This document shows, in pieces, positions 23,423-33,611 of a stretch of 64,000 nt of DNA; the first letter of the stretch is position 1; every line of letters starts with the position of its first letter. Source of the stretch: Hypericum androsaemum. Its lineage: Eukaryota; Streptophyta; Magnoliopsida; Malpighiales; Hypericaceae. The notes below the pieces were generated by a model, which searched no databases, was not told the DNA's origin, and saw nothing but the letters and a program-made list of their open reading frames with translations. Location: NCBI GenBank assembly GCA_963995505.1, contig OZ023193.1, forward strand, positions 4,610,521 through 4,674,520, written 5' to 3'. A program made the position numbers and the translations under genes.

Positions 23423-23966
23423 ACTAGGGGAGTAAAGTCAAGCTAACGACTATAACTTAGCATGTGTTTTGTATTGTCTTTATATTGTCATTTGTCTATA
23501 TGTGTTTTTCTTATTACGTTTGTTCTTATTGTAGTATAATTTTGATGTCCTAGCTCCATGTTTATGGGATCTCCCGCATTTTGAAGGTGATTTGGGCGGT
23601 TGGATGATCGACAAGACGCTTGGGGGCGTAGCCCCCGCCGTGGCCAAACTGGGATCGACCTGCCAGGTCAGGTCGCGGGGGTCTAGGGGGCAGCGCCACC
23701 TAGCGGGGGTTGAAGGGGGCATGTCCTTGGCGTACGCCAGAAAAGTTACAGGGGCTTTTAACGTCGGGAGGTTGGCGGACGCCATGTCCTTGGCGTACGC
23801 CAGGTTTGCCCAGCCAACATAAAACTCAAATCGAAATCCCCTCTTCCTTCCCAAAAACAAATCACCTCCACCACCACTCCTCCTCAACTCTTCCTCCCCA
23901 AAAATAACAAGAACCTAAGCTCCACCTCCACCATACCATTCTATACCTTGGATCATATGCGGCAAG

Positions 23967-25656
23967 TAAAAGGAAGGATTTTTACCCCTCTTGCAATAAA
24001 GAGTAAGTACGGGATTGTCGTCCCACGAGGACTAAGCTAGGCCACAAATGCGACTCAACCACTAGTTTAGGACTATAAGGAATGGAGTTGTAAATTCCAA
24101 ACACAATATGCTACTTGAAATAAAATTACAACTAAGCAAGGAGAAGGGTAAAACACTTAAAATAAGAGTGAGCTTGGTACCAATGACAACCTAAATAACC
24201 AAATGACATATGGGGTTTATTAAGTTCGTGTTATGGTCCGGGTGTTCCTTAAGCAACTAATCAACGCTCCCGCGACCGATTAGTCTAAATTGATAGTTAA
24301 TTAGGCTTAGGTGAACCAACCGCGTTTCCGCGACTAATTAGCCAACTAATCTAACTAACTACCAATTATCAACATCATCCTTTGGACAACTAACCACCTA
24401 AAGAGATCCCTCTTCAATAGGCAACTAGTTAACTAGTTAAATGGTCCGTTAATCCTAACCCCTCCCGGTGATTAGCATTAACTTAGTTCATAATCAAGGT
24501 GATCAAGCAAGATTAAGTATTAAATACATTAACTAGTTCATAAACCTTAACATATTAACCCCACAAAACCATTGGCTAAGTAGGTGCCATCAAGGCACCA
24601 AACTCACAAATCTACTACTCACTCATATTCATCATCCAACACAAATCATCCATTGAACAATGAGAATGAAACATGAACAAAAAGATAGAGTTTAGGAAAA
24701 GCTCAATGATGTCTTCAAGAGCTCCCTCCTAGCTCCTTCTTGGCCACGTTTTTCCTCTATGTTCCTCCAAGGATGGCCACGTTTTTCCTCCTCTCTTCTA
24801 AGGGTTGGCAGCCACGGATTTTCTTCTTCTCCTCAAGCTCTCCAATGGTGATGAGCAGCCACGTTTCTCTTGCTCTCCTCTTCAATGGTGAGCCACGTTT
24901 TTGGTCCAAGGGAGAGAGGTTGGCAGCCACGTTTTTTGCTTGGGAGGAAGAGGAAGAGGCAGCCACGGATTTGTTCTTTTTTAGAGGGAGGAAGAGTGAA
25001 TGAATGAATTGGGGAAATGGAGTAGTGGTCAAAGTATGGAGAAGTGGAGTGGGAGATAGTGGGAGACAAAGTAAATTAGTGGAGTATGGGGAGTTTGTTA
25101 GTAGAATTCCAGCCAAAAGGTGGTGGGATGGCAGCCAAGAAAACGTCCTGGCAAATTCCGGAATGGTTCCAGAATTTTAGCCGATTTCGGTCAGGCGAGT
25201 CCTCAGATTTAGAGCTTGACTTCATGCGCCTTTTTGGCCCTCTTAGACTTAGAATTTGAAGATGACCATAAAAACAAAGTTGTAGCTCCGGATATCTTAT
25301 TTCCAGAACCGCCTCACTCGTCTCTATTGGACTTCATATGCAAAAGTTATCTTCATTTAAGTCTCTCAAGGTCAGTTTGCCCAATGTCGTCACCTTCCCG
25401 ATCGTGCACCATTCTTCAAGGCTGATCCGATCGTCGTTGACGCGCTCCAAAGTAGACCAATATCCTCCCCGCATCACCACAAAGCCTCCCTGAAATAAAC
25501 AAAAACAAAACTTAATGAAAATCACAATACTTACACTACAACGTTCAAAGAACAATAAATAACGATACGACGATATAAAACACACAAAAATACTAGAAAC
25601 AATAGAAAATCAACACTAAAACATACATAGATGATAAAGTGTTTTGACACTCATCA
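23967..25656 (-). repeat. Solo LTR of the same family, reverse orientation, own target duplication
   Basis: The reverse complement matches the flanking element's LTRs end to end (begins TGATGAGTG at 25656, ends at 23967). It is flanked by the perfect 5-bp duplication GCAAG (23962-23966 and 25657-25661). It has no internal region, so it is the product of LTR-LTR recombination after an independent insertion. Length is about 1,690 bp; its sequence differs visibly from the other two LTRs by small indels. Confidence 0.9.
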
Positions 25657-25661
25657 GCAAG

Positions 25662-27605
25662 CAGAGGTGTTGGACAAGTACTCTCATTTCCTCCACCCAG
25701 CGGAGAGACAATCTTGGAAGCTACACCAAGATGAAAGACCAAGGTCGGTGGAGGGAGGTAACAATGAAGGAGAGACCGTTCAAGATGAAGGAGGTGACGA
25801 CGTGGAACCATCTCGTGTGACAGGTGGAGCGAAGTCCTTGAGGTAATGCACACCATGAATGCCCGAACCACACTAATGGAGCGGGAACTTCAACATCAAG
25901 GCTACTACATCGAGCAAATGGTGAAGCGATCCGGATACAACATCCCACCACCACCACCATATCCAACTCAAGATTAAAGGGAGTTTCCTAGCACTTTGTT
26001 TTTCCTTAGTTATTTTCTTATCTTCATGATGTTTTCCGTTTGCTTTATGTCTTTGTGATGTCTTGTTCTTCATGTTTGACTATTGTTCATGTTTGGTTCT
26101 TATTGCATTTGTTAGTATAGTTCAATTGTTTAAGATGTATGTGTGCTCCCTACACCTTGAGGACAAGGTGTTCTTCAAGTGTGGGGGTGTGGTTCCACTT
26201 AGGAATCCTTTGTGTGTTTAGATTTAGTTTGTCTTGATTAGGCAATGATTTGGCATGAATTTTCAAAATTTGACCCCCTTCAAAATTCTTTAACTTGTGT
26301 TAGAAGCTTACCACACACCTAGTTAGGAAATGGACTCGAGCACAAGGCCTAAGAACTTGTAGAAACCTCACCCTCGGTTGTTTAGACTCGTGGTCTCACT
26401 TTGTAGATTAGACTAGAGGGTTGATGAGTGACCTTGTGAGGAACTTTGAGCCGAAGGAGGAGACAACCGTCTTCATTTATTCATGAGGTGCCTACATGAG
26501 TTCGGTTGATCGAGGTATCCTACTAGTACTCGACATGGTCTTGGTTGTGTGGCGTTAGTGAATGACGGGGGCTAATCCTTTGAAATTGAGCCTATAGCTT
26601 TAGAGCCAAGAACCTTTATATCCATTGCTTTAACCCATTGAGCCGAGCCATTCATTGATCATACTATATGTATACCAACTTTAAGCCTTACATCCACCAT
26701 CCTCCCGACCTTTGGTCATCCGATCCGAGGACGCATAAGTTTATACTTTTTGGGAAATGATATATATTGGGTTTAGTTGGTAGCTTAGTGTTCTTATGGG
26801 TTAATTCATTAGGAATTTGGGTAATTGAGAGGCCATACAAAGAAGCCGAGTTCTTGCCTAGAAAATGCCAAGTTTGTGTTTGTAGAAAGAAAGAAAAGAA
26901 AAAAAAAGAAAAAAAAAGATGAAAAAGAACAGAAAAAAAAGAAGAAAAGAAAAGAAAAGAAAGAAAAGTGAATGTTGAATAAGGCATTAATAATTGGCAT
27001 AACTCGTGATACACGGTCTTAGGAAATGGGTGAATTTTGGGAGTGTGCTTTAGCGATTTATGGTGAAGATGTTTAGAATAGACGAGTGACTAGAGTACTT
27101 TTGCAACATGTCCTCGGATTGGGTGGTTTAACTACTATCCATACATATTTCCTCACCCTTACCTTAGCCCCATTATAACCCGATTGAAAGCCCCCGGTTC
27201 ACGAGCAACCACACGACTTTGAGAAACTGTTGAGTAGGATGTAGGATATTTTGAAAGACATCGATCACGTATGCGAGAGATAGGAAGTTGGCTACTTACA
27301 AATCGTGAGCTAAACATTTTCGAACCTCTGAGTGGTTAACCTTCTAGTGTCTTTTACATAGTGATAACACTTGGTTAAACCATCGAGTGGTGAGGTGTCT
27401 ACCGGTTCTTACTCTTTGTGTTTGGGTTGATGAACTAACTAGGTAGTGGGGTGGACTTTTGATGTGAGTTTGAGATTTTGAGGGGAGTCAATTTGTGAAT
27501 TTATCATGCCGTGTCTTGTCCTTATTATGTTTTCTTTCTTTTGTGATGTGATTGTGTTTGTATGAGCATTGCTTGAGGACAAGCAATGATTCAAGTGTGG
27601 GGGTG
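25662..27605 (+). other. 3' untranslated region of the Athila-like element
   Basis: Up to about 25975 there is a degenerate coding remnant ending YYIEQMVKRSGYNIPPPPPYPTQD, probably the 3' end of the second ORF of this family. The rest is non-coding. It has an A-rich tract (26880-26970). CAAGTGTGGGGGTGT occurs twice, at about 26176-26190 and directly before the 3' LTR (27592-27605). The second is the polypurine tract; the first is an extra copy. Confidence 0.7.
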
Positions 27606-29194
27606 TGATGAGTGTGAAAACACTCTATCATCTATGTATGTTTTAGTGTTTATTTTCCGTTGTTTCTAGTGTTGTTGTGTGTTATTTATCATTGTATTTG
27701 TATATATCGTACTTTGAACGTTTTAGTATAGTTATTGTGATTTTCATTAGTTTTGTTTATTTTTATTTCAAAGAGGCTTTGTGGTGATGCGGGGAGGATA
27801 TTGGTGTACTTTGGAGCGCGTCAACGACGATCGGATCAGCCTTGAAGAATGGTGCACGATCAGGAAGGCGACGACATTGGGTAAACTGACCTCGAGCGAC
27901 TTAAATGCCAATAACTTTCTCATCCGAAGTAGAATGGAGGCAATCAAGGTGGCGCTGGAAATAAGACATCTGGAGCTACAACTTTATCTTTATAGTCTTC
28001 TTCAAATTCGAAGTCTAAGAGGGTCAAAAATGCACATGAAGTAAAGCTTTAAATCTGAGGACTCGCCTGACCAAAATCGGCCAAAATTCTGGGCCCATTC
28101 CGGAATTTACCATGACATTTTCTTGGCTGCCATCCCACCATCTTTTGACTGGAATTCCACTACCTAATTTTCCATACTCCACTACCTTCCTTTGTCTCCC
28201 ACTACTTCCCTTTGTCCCCCACTACTTCCACTTTCCCACATATTCCTCCACTACACCATTCTCTCCACCATTAATCATTCACTCTTCCTTCCTCCAACCA
28301 ATTGGGTGGCTGCTCTCCCTCCTTCCAACCAAAAACGTGACTGCCAACCTTGGAGAGGAGGAGAGGAAAAACGTGGCCATCCTTTGAAGAAGCAAGGAGA
28401 GGAAGTGTAGAAGAGCTTGGAAGGAACTTGAAGAAGAAGCTAGGAGGGATCTCATGAAGAACCATTGAGCTTTCCTAAACTCTTCCTTTATTTTCATGTT
28501 TCATTCACTTTGTTCAATGGATGATTTGTGTTGTTTGTTGAACATGAGTGAGTAGTTTATTTGTGGGTTAGGTGCTTTGATGGCATCTACCTAGCCAATG
28601 GTTTTGTGGGGTTAATATGTTAAGGTTTATGAACTAGTTAATGTATTTAATGCTTAATCTTGATTGATCACCTTGATTATGAACTAAGTTGATGCTAATC
28701 GCCGGGAGGGGTTAGGATTAACGGACCATTTAACTAGTTAACTAGTTGCCTATTGAAGAGGGATCTCTTTAGGTGGTTAGTTGTCCAAAGGATGATGTTG
28801 ATAATTGGTAGTTAGTTGGATTAGTTGGCTAATTAGTCGCGGGAGTGCGGTTGGTTCACCTAAGCCTAATTAACTATCGATTTAGACTAATCGGTCGCGG
28901 GAGCATTGATTAGTTGCTTAAGGAACATCCGGACCATAACACGAACTCAATAAACTCCACATGCCATTTGGTTATTTAGTTGTCATTGGCACCAAGCCCA
29001 CTCTTTCCTTTATTGTGTAAATCTTCTCGTTATTTAGTCGTTGTAGTAACTAATTCGTATTTGGAATTGACACCTCCATTTCTTTTAGTCCTAAACTAGT
29101 GGTAAAGTCGAATTTGCAGCCTAGCTTAGTCCTTGTGGGACGACAATCCCGTACTTACTCTTTATTGCAAGAAGGGTGAAAATCTTTCCTTTCA
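27606..29194 (+). repeat. 3' LTR of the Athila-like element
   Basis: 1,589 bp, TGATGAGTG...CCTTTCA, preceded by a G-rich polypurine tract and followed by the target duplication TGCAC. It differs from the 5' LTR by scattered substitutions and small indels, notably around 27930-28010, so the insertion is not very recent. Confidence 0.92.
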
Positions 29195-30020
29195 TGCACC
29201 AATAATAATAATGTCATGTAACATTTCATTGCTAAATGGATATACTCACATTTGATAATATTATTGCACATCCAGCACCGATAACAAAATTTCCCTCTGT
29301 GAAGACACGATGATGTATGCTAGCAGGCAGAGTACCGGTTGGGTCCTTAAAAAATGAAATCAATTAAAGTAATCAAAGACAATTTAATTATGGGGATATA
29401 TTTAAAATTATTATCTTTATACCTTTAGAACTACCATGGCATCACCTAAACCATTAGGAGTGAAAGTCTCGACCATCGCAACCATCTACAATAATTACAA
29501 AATATGCATGTTAATAAATGTTGAATATGAAAAATAATCGAATACATTAATCTATAACAAGTTTGCTGTACCTGCGAAATTCTATGCACATCTCTGGTGT
29601 GTTTAGCCTCATCAATAGTGGTCATAAAATTATGTCTATCCACCAAACCTAATAATTTTCATACAGACAGATAAAAAAAATTATAGAAAATGTTGCGCAT
29701 CATACCTTGAGCCATTATATAGGAACATCCGTTGTCCACGGATCTGTTTCAAAAATGTCATCAGAGATTGGGTTGGTGAATTCTCTATAAATGGCCTGCT
29801 GAGTTGTCAGTTCAGGATGCGAGCTAACGCCGTCACGACGATTAGCTAACGCCCTACGTGTAGCATTTTGGTAGTGGCCAGCAGGACCGGCAATCCTACT
29901 GGTTCGAGGTTGAGGAGGAGGAGGAGGAGGAGGAAGAGATTGTGTTAGGGACAATGAATAATACGATTCATCGTCGCTATCCAATTGTAAATAATCTTCC
30001 CAATTATTTAATGGATCCAT

Positions 30021-30314
30021 TTTTTGGAGTAAATTTTTTTTTACAAAAGATGGGTAATTTGGAAAAGCTCGCAAGTGTGATAGAAAATTGTTGTATACAA
30101 TGTATATATATAGAGTTCTTAGGTTAGGGGTAGGCCTGAAAATGCTGAAATTCTAGCGTTTTTTGTATCAAGCAAAATCGTAACCGACTTTATCATTCTA
30201 GCATTCTTGGTATCAAGCAAAATCATAGCCACGCTGAATAAGGCCAATCTGGTCTATATATATGTCTCAAAATTATCATTCCTTCACACCTTCAAACCTT
30301 CAAAATTTTACAAA
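30021..30314. promoter_or_regulatory. Shared promoter interval of the divergent OB-fold pair
   Basis: Only 294 bp separate the two start codons, so the promoters must overlap. The interval contains a TATATATAT run (about 30099-30110). The element-wide hairpin motif is present as AAAATGCTGAAATTCTAGCG plus TTTTTTG (30136-30162). A partial second copy (TTCTAGCATTCTTGGTATCA) follows at about 30197-30216. A second TATATATAT lies near 30255. Confidence 0.55.
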
Positions 30315-31147
30315 ATGAATCCATCACAAAATTGGGAAGAACACCTAGACATGGGGAGCGACGAAGAATCTTACTCTCCGTTGTCACTATCTCAGCTTCC
30401 TCCTCAACGTCAAGGTGTTGATTACAAAAAACTCTATGGCCCACATTTTGATATGAAACAATGTATTGAAGATCGACGTCTAGAGCTTCAAGGCAAATCG
30501 AAAGATTACAAAAAAAATCTCCCAAAACGTTATCTACCTATTGTCCCAAAGCGTAGTGACAAAATTTTCAAAAAAGATCTGTGGACATCAGCTGTTCACT
30601 TTGTTAAGGCTCAAGGTAGCACATGCTATTAGCTAAATTGGCTTATTACATCTTTATTGTGGTAATATTTACTTTTTTATTTTAGGTATGCTAATTGGAA
30701 ATACCTTTATTGGAGTTCCTATTGAGGAGTTCAATAAGAAGCCCAGTGGTAGTATAATTTCACAGGTAATATTTTACAAAAATTTTATTTCTCTATGATA
30801 TCTCATAATAATTAGCCACCATACTTTGTAATGTAGATGGTTTTGTATGTGGAAAGTTTCGTTCCTAAGGGCGTTGCGATTTTAGTGGACCCTACTGGCA
30901 GTCTTTTCGGTATCATACGTGACTCCACAGATACTATCGCCGATGGGTGTGTGTTGGTTCTAAAAAATGTAAGATATTTTATCATTATCATATGATACCA
31001 TATGTTTAGAATTTTTTTTGACTTACTAATGTGTTATTTTATTAGGTTGAAGTGGATGATACTAGGGATGGCAAAAATTTTCTTAAGGCTACTAATGAGA
31101 ACGTGGTCAAAGTGTTCAAGAAAAATGGCGAAACTTCATCAACTTGA
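30315..31147 (+). CDS. OB-fold protein gene B of the MULE (HROB-like), four exons
   Basis: Exons are 30315-30615, 30686-30765, 30837-30968 and 31046-31147, all GT-AG. Intron phases are 1, 0, 0 and the frame is intact, giving 204 aa. The N-terminus MNPSQNWEEHLDMGSDEESY is homologous to gene A. The C-terminal half reads VESFVPKGVAILVDPTGSLFGII, DGCVLVLKNVEV and NENVVKVF. These match the beta-strand pattern of the DUF4539 OB-fold domain found in the recombination factor HROB. A single-strand DNA or protein-binding role in transposition is inference only. No transposase or protease motif is present. The gene looks intact although the transposase is dead. Confidence 0.72.
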
Positions 31148-31704
31148 CAATATAATCTCTATATGTATTCAAATATGTGATTTGATATTGTTTACATGTA
31201 ATGTATTGCTTTAATGCTCCTTGAGATTGTTGTAATATATTGTGTTGTGTTATTTGAGACTAGAGTTTTTAAAATTCTGCAACCATTTTAATTATTCCTT
31301 ATGCCAAGTGAGTTTTTAATATATCGTGTTGTCTTATTTTAATTCTCGCCAAAATTTGGCCCAAAACACCACACAATAAGGCATTTTTCTTTAACCCACA
31401 ATAAACCAAAATTTTTAAAATTTCTGCAGTAGGTTCTCAATTTTTTGCCAAGCTGCACCCATTATTATAGATTTTAATTACTCAATAACACATACTACCC
31501 TATATACTATACATGTAAAAGTTAAAAAATTTATGAAATCTGAGATTTAATGAGTCAAAAATTTGAGATTAAAATTTAGGATGTAAAAAATTATTAAAAA
31601 ACTATTATTACAAATTAAATTAGGAAGTATCGTTTGGCCTCAAATTTAATTAGAATGTAAAAAAATAAGTAAGTCAGTTAAAAAAAGGCAGAGTTATTAC
31701 GTAA
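31148..31704. other. AT-rich subterminal region of the MULE
   Basis: Non-coding DNA between the stop of OB-fold gene B and the right TIR. It should contain the gene's 3' UTR. Nothing else is recognisable. Confidence 0.5.
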
Positions 31705-31972
31705 AAAAATTAGCACAAAAACGCTGAAAACTGAGCATTTTTTGGAAGAAGCCGAGCCGAGGGACGAGCCGAGGCGTAGATTCTCTTGCGACAGAGCGTG
31801 TCGGATTTTCGTCGGCTTTTCACTAAAAATGCTCAGTTTCGAGCGTTTTTTTGCGCACAAAAACGCTCAATTTTCAGCGTTTTTGTGCTCGACCCCAGAC
31901 AGGAATAACATTCCCCGAGAACCCCATTCAGGGGTTTGTCAGGGAAATCAACCCCTCTTAGGAAAAAAAATC
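31705..31972 (-). repeat. Right terminal inverted repeat of the MULE
   Basis: Reverse-complement partner of 12386-12650, ending at the 9-bp target duplication TGATCTCTT (31973-31981). It keeps the same paired AAAACGCT/AGCGTTTT hairpins near 31714-31739, 31826-31850 and 31858-31887. Confidence 0.9.
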
Positions 31973-31981
31973 TGATCTCTT

Positions 31982-33611
31982 TCTCACATGCTTTGCAAGG
32001 ACCAGAGATGTCCTAACTGGAGAGCAGTGAATGCTCATAGTACAAGATCAGTGAATGATCAAATCACTCCAATCAATGACTCTTCAAAGGCCTCCCTCTT
32101 TCATAAAATAAACTTGCTGGAAACATAAAGAGAGTGCATGCCTGGATTTTTGTGCGTGCCTGATATTTTATGCACAGGTCCTGTTAATAAGAAAGACCTT
32201 TCTATTGTGTTTTTTAAAACCCGGGTATTCAAATTCAAGCACTGTCGAATTTTATTAGAGAGTGGTTCTCTTAATGATATATTTTTTATATGTAAAACTT
32301 GAACCTGAGACCTACGAGGATTAAGTTCATTATCATTAGACCAATTAACATTGGTATTGCAAGATATTGTTATTTCAAATATATTACCAATTTGAACTAT
32401 CCCAGCCACTGTTATTTAGCTAGTGTTTCATGTAAACTTTTTTCCCCATTGAATGTGCAATTCTGCAGAATTAAGGTACAAAAGGACCACTACACTAGAA
32501 CTCCTTAATTTTCATCTTTCTACTATGGTCCAACTGCATGGCTGAAATTGAAAAGAAGGTTTAAGCTTATATGTTTCCCACCTGCCAACCTGTGAAAGGT
32601 TGACCCTTTTGTACAATATTTAAATCTATTAACTAACTCATTAGAGATTTCCCTGGCAGCACTGCATCTCTCAGAGATCTGATTCTCTTTTCTTGTTTTT
32701 ATGTGATGCATTTGGATGTTGCTACCCAATTTCCTTATTCCTTGTTTGGTAATGAAACTATGACCAGAAGGAAAATGGTCAGAGGACTAGCCTGGCTCTC
32801 TAGCCTTTTAAAGTTGGAGATTTCTTTGTGTTATTAACATCACAGATTCACTGGCTACTTGCAGATTTTCCAGGCACACCCGAAACAGGGAGCTGTTATT
32901 TGTTAAAATTGGACCACTTCATAAAGAAAATCAAGGTAATGATTCTGAGTTTGGACTGACTTGAAAGAGAAATCCTGAAGGGTAGGGAACTATTTGGCTT
33001 GTTGTGAAAGTTGAAGTCCTAAATAAAAGATTTCATGGATGATATAAGGTACTTTTTTTTAAACTGTCAAATGTTTTATTACGTATGAATGTTACAGTCT
33101 ACAGCCGGTGTTGAGGTCTCCTGGGGCACGGGAGTGCAGTCACGGACTTCATTAAAACCATATCGCCGTAAAATTCTGTGTAATAAACGACTGTTGGGAA
33201 AAGGGATAGCTGTCCGAGGCCCATTCGGTTACTTGTAATTCAAAACCCTGTGGATGATAAGGTACTTGTACTAACAAGTGTTATGTACTAGTTGACAAGA
33301 TCCCAGAATCACTTGCTTGTGAAGCAATCAATATATTCTCCTCTCCAACTACCAGATAGACCAGACCCTCTAAGACAAGATAACCTTTGTAGATTCTCAG
33401 GCTTTTTATGATTTTTAAAAATATTTTTCTAGGGAAAGAGGAATGACTTTGGTGGCCACTTTATTTCCAAACCTCTCCACATTATATATGTCTTAGGAAT
33501 ACAGACATGGCCACCTAACCTCTGTAGGTTGACACAAATCTTCTACCTCTGTCTATCTTACTGATTCTCATTCAATAGATTTCATCAGTAGTTGGTTTAG
33601 GTTTAGAAGTG
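31982..33611. other. Intergenic DNA right of the MULE
   Basis: Apart from the retrocopy at 33053-33251 no gene or structured repeat is visible. The last few hundred bases should hold the EPFL promoter; a TTATATATG stretch at about 33482-33490 is a weak TATA candidate. Confidence 0.45.
33053..33251 (-). pseudogene. Short processed retrocopy of an unidentified transcript
   Basis: On the minus strand a ~190-bp sequence ends with AATAAAACATTTGACAGTTT and then eight A residues, which looks like a polyadenylated mRNA end. It is bracketed by GGATGATATAAGGTAC (33037-33052) and GGATGATAAGGTAC (33252-33265), a target duplication with a 2-base indel. Together these are signs of LINE-type retroposition. 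One frame reads GPRTAIPFPNSRLLHRILRR then YGFNEVRDCTPVPQE to a stop shortly before the poly(A). I do not recognise the protein; the 5' end is truncated. Confidence 0.6.

Larger units (their letters stand above)
19094..29194 (+). mobile_element. Non-autonomous Athila-like Ty3/gypsy retrotransposon nested in the MULE
   Basis: Two direct LTRs (19094-20677 and 27606-29194) flank a gag-protease region and a remnant of pol. The 5-bp target duplication TGCAC is perfect (19089-19093 and 29195-29199). LTRs begin TGATGAGTGTGAAAACACTC and end CCTTTCA. Reverse transcriptase, RNase H and most of integrase are deleted. The primer-binding site, leader and start of gag are missing too: the 5' LTR runs into a second copy of LTR-internal sequence (TGGCCTAGCTTAGTCCTCGT) and then straight into gag. 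A solo LTR of the same family sits inside in reverse orientation. The gag and integrase-tail wording fits the Athila/Tat branch. Confidence 0.92.
18955..30020 (-). pseudogene. OB-fold protein gene A of the MULE, split by a retrotransposon and frameshifted
   Basis: Exons on the minus strand: 30020-29706, 29648-29572, 29485-29423, 29345-29250, then 19050-18955 beyond the nested 10.1-kb retrotransposon. Borders are GT-AG. The last exons read DPTGTLPASIHHRVFTEGNF...GAGCAIILSN and QNVFCGNITINNVVTVFAP. This is the pattern of the OB-fold domain of HROB-type recombination proteins (DUF4539), where DPTG, a G-x-V/I-L turn and N-V-V-x-V-F are typical. The N-terminus (MDPLNNWEDYLQLDSDDESY) is homologous to gene B. 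Exon 1 is one base short at its end compared with gene B (GTTC-CTATAT versus GTTCACTTTG), which puts a TAA in frame before the splice site. The retrotransposon lies in intron 4, so splicing over it is conceivable, but the frameshift makes the gene defective. Confidence 0.75.
12386..31972. mobile_element. Large Mutator-like element (MULE) carrying PMD, mudrA and OB-fold genes
   Basis: The interval is bracketed by ~265-bp terminal inverted repeats that begin GGTTTTTTTTCCTAAGAGGG (left) and GATTTTTTTTCCTAAGAGGG (right, reverse complement). It is flanked by a perfect 9-bp duplication TGATCTCTT at 12377-12385 and 31973-31981, the Mutator signature. The 19,587-bp span includes a later 10.1-kb retrotransposon (19094-29194), so the element proper is about 9.5 kb. 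It encodes a PMD protein (plus), a truncated MuDR transposase (minus) and a divergent pair of OB-fold genes. The damaged transposase means it is not autonomous now. Nothing in the flanks suggests the span is two unrelated half-elements: outermost TIRs and TSD match, and one interrupted gene joins across the nested insertion. Confidence 0.92.

Noticed and set aside
12386..31972. Interpretation of the MULE span as a biosynthetic or defence gene cluster
   Set aside because: All coding content is transposon type (transposase, PMD, retrotransposon Gag/Pol remnants) plus the OB-fold pair; TIRs and TSD explain the boundaries.
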